Assembly: GCA_963842795.1 (NCBI GenBank)
Contig: CAWJHV010000006.1
Span: forward strand, 1 to 64,000
Reading direction: 5' to 3'
DNA: 64,000 nucleotides
Source: WHSW01 sp963842795
GTDB lineage: Bacteria > Actinomycetota > Thermoleophilia > Solirubrobacterales > 70-9
Below are positions 18,250-25,361 of this stretch, in pieces. Below the pieces are notes generated by a model, which saw nothing but the letters and a program-made list of their open reading frames with translations, was not told the origin of the DNA and did no database searches. Positions within the stretch are counted from its first letter, which is position 1, and each line of letters begins with the position of its first letter. A program made the position numbers and the translations under genes.

Positions 18250-19146
18250 GTGGCCGGGTCGGGCCTCACCGACCGGGTCCGGGCCTGGGCCCGCGAGGGC
18301 GAGGCGGAGCGCTTCCGCGATCGCGAGATCTGGGTCCACCAGCGGCCCGGCGCCGGGCCGCCCTTGGTGCTCCTGCACGGCTTCCCGTCGAGCTCCTACG
18401 ACTGGCGCGAGCTGCTCGCGGCGCTGCCGGGACGGGCGGCGCTGGCCTTCGACTTCCTCGGCTTCGGGCTCTCCGAGAAGCCGCGCGACCACGTCTACAG
18501 CCTCCTCTGGCAGGCCGACCTGGTCACCGAGCTGGTCCGCCGGCGCCTCGGCGACGGTCCCGTGTTCGCCGTCGCCCACGACATGGGCACCTCGGTCGCC
18601 ACCGAGCTGCTCGCCCGCGACCTCGACGGCGGCCTCGGGTTCGAGCTCGGCGGCGCGCTGCTCTTCAACGGCAGCATCGTGCTCGAGCGGGCCAGCCTGA
18701 CCCCCTCGCAGCGCTTGCTGCGCGGCCCGCTCGGCGGCCTGGCCGCCCGCCTCGCCAACGAGCGCGTCTTCCGCCACCAGCTCGGCGGCGTCTTCTCCGC
18801 CGCGCACCCGCTCACCGCCGCCGAGGCGGAGGACCAGTGGAGCGTCGTCTGCCACAACGGCGGCCGCACGCTCGGGCACCGGCTCGTCCACTACCTCGAC
18901 GAGCGGGTCCGCTACGCCGAGCGCTGGCACGGCGCCGTGCGCGACTGGCCCGGACGGCTGAGCCTGGCCTGGGGCCTGCTCGACCCGGTCGCGACGACGG
19001 CCGTGCTCGATGCCCTGGTCGAGCTGCGGCCGCGGGTTCCGGTGGAGCGCTTCACCGGTCTCGGCCACTACCCGCAGCTCGAGGACCCGGCCGCGGTCGC
19101 GGCGGCGATCGAGGGGGCGGTCGGCGCCCCGCAGCCACACCGCTAG
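18250..19146 (+). CDS. Alpha/beta hydrolase (haloalkane dehalogenase/epoxide hydrolase-like)
   Basis: A 298-residue protein. The core motifs are VLLHGFPSSSYDW (oxyanion strand), FDFLGFGLSEKP, and the nucleophile elbow AVAHDMGTSVA, in which an aspartate replaces the usual serine. An Asp nucleophile is the mark of the epoxide hydrolase/haloalkane dehalogenase/haloacetate dehalogenase branch. The acid and histidine regions are AWGLLDPVA and GLGHYPQLEDP. It starts with GTG at 18250, two bases after the epimerase stop, and belongs to the same run as the alcohol oxidase genes. The natural substrate is unknown; an epoxide or ester formed from a long-chain alcohol is one guess. Confidence 0.86.
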   Translation: MAGSGLTDRVRAWAREGEAERFRDREIWVHQRPGAGPPLVLLHGFPSSSYDWRELLAALPGRAALAFDFLGFGLSEKPRDHVYSLLWQADLVTELVRRRLGDGPVFAVAHDMGTSVATELLARDLDGGLGFELGGALLFNGSIVLERASLTPSQRLLRGPLGGLAARLANERVFRHQLGGVFSAAHPLTAAEAEDQWSVVCHNGGRTLGHRLVHYLDERVRYAERWHGAVRDWPGRLSLAWGLLDPVATTAVLDALVELRPRVPVERFTGLGHYPQLEDPAAVAAAIEGAVGAPQPHR

Positions 19147-19149
19147 CGT
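19144..19149 (+). promoter_or_regulatory. Stop-embedded -10 hexamer TAGCGT
   Basis: The TAG stop of the hydrolase gene begins TAGCGT, 13 bases before the GTG at 19157, with no Shine-Dalgarno sequence. The same arrangement occurs at 17210 and 51797. Confidence 0.42.
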
Positions 19150-19156
19150 CCCGGCT

Positions 19157-21068
19157 GTGATCGGGCTCAGGGGAGCGGTCGCGATAGTCATGCTCGCGGT
19201 CGTCGGCACGGGCGCCCGTGCCGACGGGGCGGCGGCCACGGGCCCGCAGCGCGAGCTCGTGCGCGCCTACTCGCCGATCACGATGCTCCGCGAGCAGGAC
19301 GACCCTCCGTGTGACAACGATCGCGAGCAGTACGAGCCGACGACCGTGGACACGGTGCTCGGCAACCCGCGGGTGATCCTCGTGCCGCCCGCCGGCAGCG
19401 GCGAGGACAAGGTCGAGGCCCCGACCGCCGCCGACATCGCCGGGCTGGACGGGAGCTACCACCTCGATCTCCCCGGGGACCCGCTGAAGCCGGGCTGCAC
19501 GTACGCGCGCGACTTCGCCAACCTCCGGACGTCGCAAGAAGCGCCGCCGCTCACCTACGCCCACATCCGTCGCCGCCCGGCGGCCGGCCGGCTCGTGGTC
19601 CAGTACTGGTTCTTCTACTACTTCAACCAGTTCAACGACCTGCACGAGTCCGACTGGGAGGGGATGCAGTTGATCTTCGACGCGACGACCGCGTCGGAGG
19701 CGCTCGACGAGGGCCCGTCGGAGGTGGGGCTGTTCCAGCATGGCGGGGGCGAGCAGGCCGGCTTGGGACGACGAGAAGGTGGAGAAGGACGGCACGCATC
19801 CGGTCGTCTACCCGGCCGCGGGCTCGCACGCGACCTTCTACAGCGAGGCGATCTACATCGAGAACGGACGCCGTGGGTCCGGCGTCGGCTGCGACAACGC
19901 CAGCAACCCCCTGCGCCGTGTTGTCCCGCGGCCCGTGCTCGTGCCCACGTATCCGTGGCCCGGCTCGCGAAATCAGTGGCTGACGTACGAGGGCCGCTGG
20001 GGCCAGCGGGAGTCGGGTTTCAACAACGGCCCGACCGGCCCGAACACGAAGCCGCAGTGGCTCAGCCCGCTCATCACCCAGGAGAGCCTGCGCGAGTCGA
20101 GTGCCGTGCTCCCGGGCGAAGCGATCGCGGGACCGACGGTGACCTCGGTCTTCTGCGGCGCGATCGCCGAGGTCTCGACGCTGATCAACATCGCCGCCCG
20201 CACCCCGATCGGCGCCGCCCTCCTGGTGCTCGGGATCTTGCTCCTCATCATCGTCCCGCTGACGCTGACCCGCTGGCGGCCGGTCGAGCTCGAGCCGCTG
20301 CGGGAGGAACGCACCTTCGGCCAGATGGTCCGCGCGGCGCGCCAGCTGTACGGCCGCAACTGGCTGACCCTCGTGGCCCTCGGGTTGACCGCGATCGCGA
20401 TCATCGCGGCGCTCGACGCGGCGCTGCTGGGCATCTCCGAGGCGATCAGCGGCGCGGTCCGCGACGTGGTCGGGGTGGGCACGGTCCGGTTCGAGCTCAA
20501 GGGCGCGCTGCTCAGCACCGGGACGATCGGCGCCACGATCGTCTCCGGCGCGGTGATCGTGTTCGTCCGCGAGCTCGACCGCACCGGCGCCGATCCGGGG
20601 CCCGTCGGCGCGTACCGCGGGCTCTGGCCGCGGTTCTGGCGCATGCTCGGCGCCCAGCTCCTGGTCGCGCTCACGACCGTGGTCCTGGCGATCACGATCG
20701 TCGGGCTGCCGATCGCGATCTGGAAGTACATCGAGTGGCAGTTCGTCCAGCAGCAGGTGCTGTTCGAGGACAAGGGCATCCGCGACGCGTTCCGTGGCAG
20801 CACCCGACTCGTCCGCGGCCACTGGTTCTACACGCTGCGGGTCGCCGGCTTCCTGTGGCTGCTCAGCGTCGTCGCGGGCCCCGCTCTGGGGTTGGCGCTG
20901 GTGTTCACGGACATCCCGCTCTGGTCGATCAACCTGCTCGGCTCGATCGTCTTCGCGCTCCTGATCCCCTACGTGGCCGTCGCGCGCACGCTGCTCTACT
21001 TCGACCTTCGCGCCGTCGGGGAGGCCGCGCCGGCGGCTCCCGGCTCCGAGCTGCGCCCGGCGACCTGA
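19157..21068 (+). CDS. Vps62-like ectodomain fused to a multi-helix membrane domain, one frameshift
   Basis: About 636 residues after repair. A signal segment (GLRGAVAIVMLAVVGTGARA) leads into an extracytoplasmic domain with the Vps62/DUF946 hallmarks YWFFYYFNQFNDLHESDWEG, split here as YWFFYYFNQ and DLHESDWEG, then VGLFQHGGGEQAAWDDEKV and HPVVYPAAGSHATFY. A helix (ALLVLGILLLIIVPLTL) follows near residue 350, then a C-terminal domain of about six helices containing LFEDKGIRDAFRGSTRLVRG. That last motif matches EDRRILAGFRRSRELVRG in the membrane protein at 33.4-34.1 kb, so the two share a membrane module. Function is unknown. One +1 insertion near 19760 splits the ectodomain. GTG at 19157 lies 13 bases after TAGCGT. 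Confidence 0.78.
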
Positions 21069-21073
21069 GCCCG

Positions 21074-21718
21074 TCAGCCGACGGCGAGGCCGCGGGTGAC
21101 GAAGCCGAGCCAGATCTCCATCAGCGTCTGCGTTGCGACCTCGGGCTTGACCCGGGGCGCGCGTCCGAAGGCGTCGACGAGGTAGGCCTCGGTGAGGCGG
21201 TTGAGGGCGCGCGCCGACTCGGCCGGGTCCGCCGGCGGGTTGCCGAGCTGTTGGCCGGCCCGCCGGAGCAGCTCCGCGACCAGGCTGTCGAAGCGCTCGC
21301 GCTGTGGCTCCAGCCGGCCGGCGACCAGCGGGTCGCTCGACTCGGCATCGATCACCGCCCGCAGGAGCGGGCCGTGGCGGGCGTAGACGTCGACCGGGAG
21401 CTCGAGCGCCTCGCGCAGCGCCCCGGGGTCGGGGACCACGCGCGTCTCGGCCAGCCGCGCCTCGGCGAGCGCGACCTGGGTCTCGAAGAGCTCGTCCATC
21501 GCTTCCTCGGCGACCCGCAGCAGCAGGTCGCCGAGGTCGTCGAAGTGGCGGTAGAAGAGTGTCCGGCCGATCCCCGCCCGCTCCATGATCTCGCCGACGT
21601 TGAGCTCCGCGTAGGAGCGCTCGCGGACGAGCTCGGTCGCCGCCTCGACGATCCGCGCACGGCTCCGTTCGCGGGTCTCGCGTGTTCTGGTCCTCCGGGT
21701 CGTCCGATCGGCCGCCAT
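21074..21718 (-). CDS. TetR family transcriptional regulator
   Basis: A 214-residue protein from ATG at 21718. The helix-turn-helix reads VRERSYAELNVGEIMERAGI, then GRTLFYRHFDDLGDLLLRV, followed by a helical ligand domain. It is divergent from the sulfatase gene, and the 50 bases between them hold a strong promoter with an inverted repeat, so it is the likely repressor of the sulfatase island. An in-frame ATG upstream at 21739 would put the start inside the operator, so the shorter form was chosen. It converges on the Vps62-like gene with five bases between the stops. This is a probable local regulator of the envelope genes; the ligand is unknown. Confidence 0.88.
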   Translation of the reverse strand: MAADRTTRRTRTRETRERSRARIVEAATELVRERSYAELNVGEIMERAGIGRTLFYRHFDDLGDLLLRVAEEAMDELFETQVALAEARLAETRVVPDPGALREALELPVDVYARHGPLLRAVIDAESSDPLVAGRLEPQRERFDSLVAELLRRAGQQLGNPPADPAESARALNRLTEAYLVDAFGRAPRVKPEVATQTLMEIWLGFVTRGLAVG

Positions 21719-21720
21719 AG

Positions 21721-21749
21721 TTGACACAGTGTGACACACGTTGTAGAGT
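21721..21749 (+). promoter_or_regulatory. Sulfatase promoter TTGACA-17-TAGAGT with inverted repeat
   Basis: TTGACA at 21721-21726, a 17-base spacer and TAGAGT at 21744-21749 make the closest match to a housekeeping promoter in the window. ACACaGTGT with flanking TGACACA repeats lies across the -35 and spacer, a fitting operator for the divergent TetR protein. Predicted transcription starts about 13 bases before the ATG at 21769. Confidence 0.65.
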
Positions 21750-21768
21750 TGCGAGCAAGGTGAGGTTC

Positions 21769-23400
21769 ATGGACGGACTCGCAAGGCGGACCAGGGTGGC
21801 GGCGGCGCTCGCCGGGCTGGCGGTGATGGCGATCGCGTCGGCTCCGGCCCAGGGGCGCCCGGCGTCGGCGGGGAGCGACTCGCGCCCGAACATCCTCGTC
21901 GTGATGACCGACGACATGAGCGCCACCGACCTGAAGCTGATGCCCAACGTGCAGCGGCTGCTGGCGGCCAAGGGGACGACGTTCGCCGACGCCGTCGACT
22001 CGTTTCCGCTCTGCTGTCCCGCCCGGGCGACCTTCATCACCGGCCAGTACGCACACAACCACGGTGTCGCGGGCAACTTCGCGCCCCACGGCTGGTACGG
22101 GATGAAGAGGCGCGGCAACACCCTTCCGGCCTGGCTCCAGGACGCCGGCTATCGCACGGCGCTGATCGGCAAGTGGCTGAACGGCTACGGAGCGCTCGAC
22201 GCCCACGGCGAGGTGCCGAAGGGCTTCGACACGTGGCGCGGCCTGCTCGACGTCTCGGCCTACGACTACTCGAACTTCGTCATGAACGCCGACGGCAAGC
22301 TGCGGACCTGGGGCGACGACGAGTTCGCCCGCAAGCTGGTCGAGTTCGCGATCGTCGAGGTCGACGACGAGCCCGACTCGGTCGCCTCGATCTTCGCCAA
22401 GCTCGAGGAGCTCTTCGGGCCGCGCCCCTATGACTACTGGGGCGCCGACACCACCGAGGCCTACTCGCCGGACGTGACCGGTCGGATCACCGAGCACCTG
22501 GTCAAGCGCGAGCGCAGCTCCAAGCGGCCGTTCTTCATCTGGTGGACGCCGGCGGCGCCGCACCGCGAGGACGTGGCCACGACGCTGATGGGCCGCCCGG
22601 GGCCCGACCCGCGCCCGGCGCCGCGCTACGAGGACGCGAGCAAGGGGTACGAGCTGCCGCGGCCGCCGAGCTTCAACGAGGCCGACTTCTCCGACAAGCC
22701 CTCGAACGTGGTCGACACGGCCCCGGAGCTGTCCGAGGAGCAGATCGCCCAGCTCCAGCTCGACTACGAGGGGCGCGCCGGCTCGATGCTGGCGGTCGAC
22801 GACCACGTCGGCAAGCTGGTCAAGACCCTGCGGCGCACCGACCAGCTCGACAACACGGTGATCGTCTTCCTCTCCGACAACGGCTGGATGCAGGGCGAGC
22901 ACCGGATCCCCGGCGACAAGTTCCTGCCCTACGAGGAGTCGCTGAAGGTGCCGCTCGTCGTCCGCGGCCCCGGCGTGCCAAGGGACCAGACGGTGCACGG
23001 CCAGGTCTCGAACATCGACTTCGCCCCGACCCTCGTCGACCTCGCGAACGCCACCGCCGGGCGGACCATGGACGGCGTCTCGCTGCTGCCGACGATCCGC
23101 AACCCGAAGCGGCGGCCCAAGCGGGCGGTGGAGATCGAGGCGCTGGAGGGGCTGTTCGGCAATTCCGGGATCCCGATCAACGCCTGGGACCGCCCCTACA
23201 CCGGGGTGCGCACCGACCGCTACACCTACGTCGTCTGGACCGAGACCGGCGACGTCGAGCTCTATGACCGCAACGTCGATCCGTACCAGCTCCAGAGCCG
23301 CGCCGGCGACCCTGCCTACGCCGCGGTGGAGCGGCGCCTGGCCCGCAAGCTCGCCAAGCTCGCGGACTGCCGCGGCGACGCGTGCAACGTCAAGCCATGA
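21769..23400 (+). CDS. Secreted sulfatase
   Basis: A 543-residue protein with a signal peptide (VAAALAGLAVMAIASAPAQG) and an arylsulfatase fold. The metal-binding start is PNILVVMTDDMSATDL. The formylglycine motif C-x-P-x-R is LCCPARATFITGQ, with Cys82 predicted to be converted. Further signatures are YRTALIGKWLNGYG, FFIWWTPAAPH and VIVFLSDNGWMQGEH. Sulfatases of this type remove sulfate esters from glycans or lipids. ATG at 21769 has AAGGTGAGG upstream and follows a strong promoter; the TTG at 21721 lies in the -35 element and was rejected. The next gene overlaps its stop (ATGA), so the two are translationally coupled. It leads the envelope island that runs to 25.4 kb or beyond. Confidence 0.92.
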   Translation: MDGLARRTRVAAALAGLAVMAIASAPAQGRPASAGSDSRPNILVVMTDDMSATDLKLMPNVQRLLAAKGTTFADAVDSFPLCCPARATFITGQYAHNHGVAGNFAPHGWYGMKRRGNTLPAWLQDAGYRTALIGKWLNGYGALDAHGEVPKGFDTWRGLLDVSAYDYSNFVMNADGKLRTWGDDEFARKLVEFAIVEVDDEPDSVASIFAKLEELFGPRPYDYWGADTTEAYSPDVTGRITEHLVKRERSSKRPFFIWWTPAAPHREDVATTLMGRPGPDPRPAPRYEDASKGYELPRPPSFNEADFSDKPSNVVDTAPELSEEQIAQLQLDYEGRAGSMLAVDDHVGKLVKTLRRTDQLDNTVIVFLSDNGWMQGEHRIPGDKFLPYEESLKVPLVVRGPGVPRDQTVHGQVSNIDFAPTLVDLANATAGRTMDGVSLLPTIRNPKRRPKRAVEIEALEGLFGNSGIPINAWDRPYTGVRTDRYTYVVWTETGDVELYDRNVDPYQLQSRAGDPAYAAVERRLARKLAKLADCRGDACNVKP

Positions 23401-24467
23401 TCGGCCGGCTCGCAATCGGGATCCTCCTCGCCGGGCTTGCGGCCGCGGTGGCCGTCGGCGTCGCGGGCGCCGAGCGGCGCGCGGGGGGATCCGACCTCCA
23501 CGACGCCCGGTACTGCGAGGTGCTCGAGCTCCGGGGCGCGATCCCGGACGCGAGCGTGACCGTCTGGAACACGATCGGGCTCAACGGCTGCCCGGCGGCG
23601 AAGTGGGAGGCGATCGACGCCGGCGCGCTGGCGGCGGCGCGCGGCGCCGAGGCGGTGGTGCTCAACGGCCCCCGCCACTTCCTCATGGACTCGGCGACGG
23701 CGACGATCGGCCGCCGCCAGACCCTCGGCGGGATCGAGATGCGCAGGGTGGCGACGATCCCGATCCGGACCGCGGCCGACCTCACCCGGTCCACGTACAC
23801 CGAGCGCACGGTGAAGCGCCGCAACACCTGGACCTGGGAGCGCGGGCGGCGCGTCTACGAGCTCCTGGCGCCCGACGGCTCCGACTACGTGATGCAGAGC
23901 TACGCCCAGATCCGCGACCCGTCGCAGACGATCGGCGACCTGCGCTCGCTCGGCTCACGGCTCGAGCTGCCGAAGGGCTGGGCGTTCCGGACGAAGCGGC
24001 TACGGCGCGACCTGACCCTGCGGGCCGGCGGCGAGGCGACGATCGTCCAGGACGAGCTCCAGAACACCTACCAGCGGCTGCCGCGCAAGGCACGCTCCAA
24101 GCACCTCGTCGCGGTCGCCGGGGTGACGCGGGCCGTCGACTCGCCGGCCCCGGGCACGAGCCACGACGCCGGGACGATCTCCGGCGAGCCGTTTGGCGAC
24201 GGGACGGTCGACATCCTCGTCACCTTCGGCCCCGAGTCGTCGGTGACGGGCAGCTTCGATCTCGTCACCCCGCGGGGCTCGGCGTTCGGGACGGTGGCGA
24301 TGACCTACGTGATCGCAGGCTCGGAGATAACGTTCACCGGGACGGCGACGTTCAGCGGCGGCACCGGCGACTTCCGCGGCATCAAGGGGACCGTCGACGC
24401 TTTCGACCACAACACGCTCGACGGCCAGAACGGGTCCGTGCGGCTCGACGGCTTTGCGAGGTACTGA
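23397..24467 (+). CDS. Secreted protein: NGPR-x-F-x-MD domain plus allene-oxide-cyclase-like barrel
   Basis: A 356-residue protein with a signal peptide (LAIGILLAGLAAAVAVGVAGA). The first domain (about 35-215) has YCEVLELRG, VWNTIGLNGCPAAKW and LNGPRHFLMD, the marks of a widespread bacterial family without known function. The C-terminal ~110 residues read like a dirigent/allene-oxide-cyclase beta-barrel (GTVAMTYVIAGSEITFTGTA, GGTGDFRGIKGTV). That pairing of domains is inferred by eye. The start overlaps the sulfatase stop by four bases, so the products are probably made together and exported together. The next gene begins four bases after its stop. It could bind the ligand processed by the sulfatase, but nothing in the sequence proves this. 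Confidence 0.78.
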   Translation: MIGRLAIGILLAGLAAAVAVGVAGAERRAGGSDLHDARYCEVLELRGAIPDASVTVWNTIGLNGCPAAKWEAIDAGALAAARGAEAVVLNGPRHFLMDSATATIGRRQTLGGIEMRRVATIPIRTAADLTRSTYTERTVKRRNTWTWERGRRVYELLAPDGSDYVMQSYAQIRDPSQTIGDLRSLGSRLELPKGWAFRTKRLRRDLTLRAGGEATIVQDELQNTYQRLPRKARSKHLVAVAGVTRAVDSPAPGTSHDAGTISGEPFGDGTVDILVTFGPESSVTGSFDLVTPRGSAFGTVAMTYVIAGSEITFTGTATFSGGTGDFRGIKGTVDAFDHNTLDGQNGSVRLDGFARY

Positions 24468-24470
24468 GAG

Positions 24471-25361
24471 ATGAGCCCTCCCGACATCGTCCGCACCCCC
24501 GACGACCGCTTCGAGTCGCTGCCCGGCTTCGAGGCCGAGCCCCACTATCGCGAGGTCGACGGCCTGCGGCTCTGCCACATCGACGAGGGCGAGGGCTCGC
24601 CCGTGATCTTCATCCACGGCGAGCCGACCTGGTCGTACCTGTGGCGGAAGGTGATCGGCCCGGTGCGCGACGCGGGCCATCGCTGCATCGCTCCCGATCT
24701 GGCCGGGTTCGGCCGCTCCGACAAGCCGTCCGACATCGGGTGGTACAGCTACGAGCGCCATTGCGACCTGACCGCGACGCTGCTCGAGGACCTGGACCTG
24801 CGTGACGCGACCGTCGTCGTCCACGACTGGGGCGGGCCGATCGGCCTGCGGATGGCCGTCGACCACCCCGACCGCATCGCGCGCATGGTGGTGATGGACA
24901 CCGGCCTGTTCACCGGCGAGCAGCCGATGACCGACGCCTGGAAGGCTTTCCGCGACTTCGTCGAGCGCACCGAGGACCTGCCGATCTCGATGCTGGTCAA
25001 GGGCGCCTGCGGGCGGGGCATGGACGACGACGTGGTCGCCGCCTACGACGCCCCGTTTCCGAGCGCGGAGTTCAAGGCCGGCGCGCGGGCCTTCCCGCTG
25101 ATGCTGCCGACCAGCCCGGAGATGCCGGGCGCGGCCGAGGGCAGGCGCGTGCTCGAGGCGCTGCGCGGCGACGAGCGCCCGAAGCTCTGCCTGTGGGCCG
25201 ACTCGGACCCGATCATCCCGTTCAAGGTCGGCGAGCGGTTCGCGGCGGCGATCAACGCCGATCCCCCCGAGAAGATCGCCAACGCCTCGCACTTCCTCCA
25301 GGAGGACGCGGGCGGAGAGCTCGGCACCCGGATCGCCGACTGGCTGGGTGAGGCGCGGTGA
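24471..25361 (+). CDS. Haloalkane dehalogenase-like alpha/beta hydrolase (DhlA branch)
   Basis: A 296-residue protein. It has the signature of subfamily I haloalkane dehalogenases: IFIHGEPTWSYLWRK (oxyanion region, Glu51 and Trp54), APDLAGFGRSDKPSD and the elbow VVVHDWGGPIGL with nucleophile Asp119 and halide-binding Trp120. The acid lies in LWADSDPIIP and His274 in ANASHFLQED. The N-terminus VRTPDDRFESLPGF also resembles DhlA. These enzymes release halide from haloalkanes; the native substrate here is unknown and could be another lipid-like compound. It has no signal peptide. The MMPL gene overlaps its stop (GTGA), and the secreted protein gene precedes it by three bases, so it belongs to the sulfatase operon. 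Confidence 0.85.
   Translation: MSPPDIVRTPDDRFESLPGFEAEPHYREVDGLRLCHIDEGEGSPVIFIHGEPTWSYLWRKVIGPVRDAGHRCIAPDLAGFGRSDKPSDIGWYSYERHCDLTATLLEDLDLRDATVVVHDWGGPIGLRMAVDHPDRIARMVVMDTGLFTGEQPMTDAWKAFRDFVERTEDLPISMLVKGACGRGMDDDVVAAYDAPFPSAEFKAGARAFPLMLPTSPEMPGAAEGRRVLEALRGDERPKLCLWADSDPIIPFKVGERFAAAINADPPEKIANASHFLQEDAGGELGTRIADWLGEAR

Noticed and set aside
1..19770. Decaying pseudogene cluster
   Set aside because: All breaks are insertions of one base, all motifs survive and gene lengths are normal, so sequence error explains them better.
21721..21768. TTG at 21721 as the sulfatase start
   Set aside because: It is the first base of the -35 element TTGACA. ATG at 21769 has a ribosome binding site and begins a normal signal peptide.
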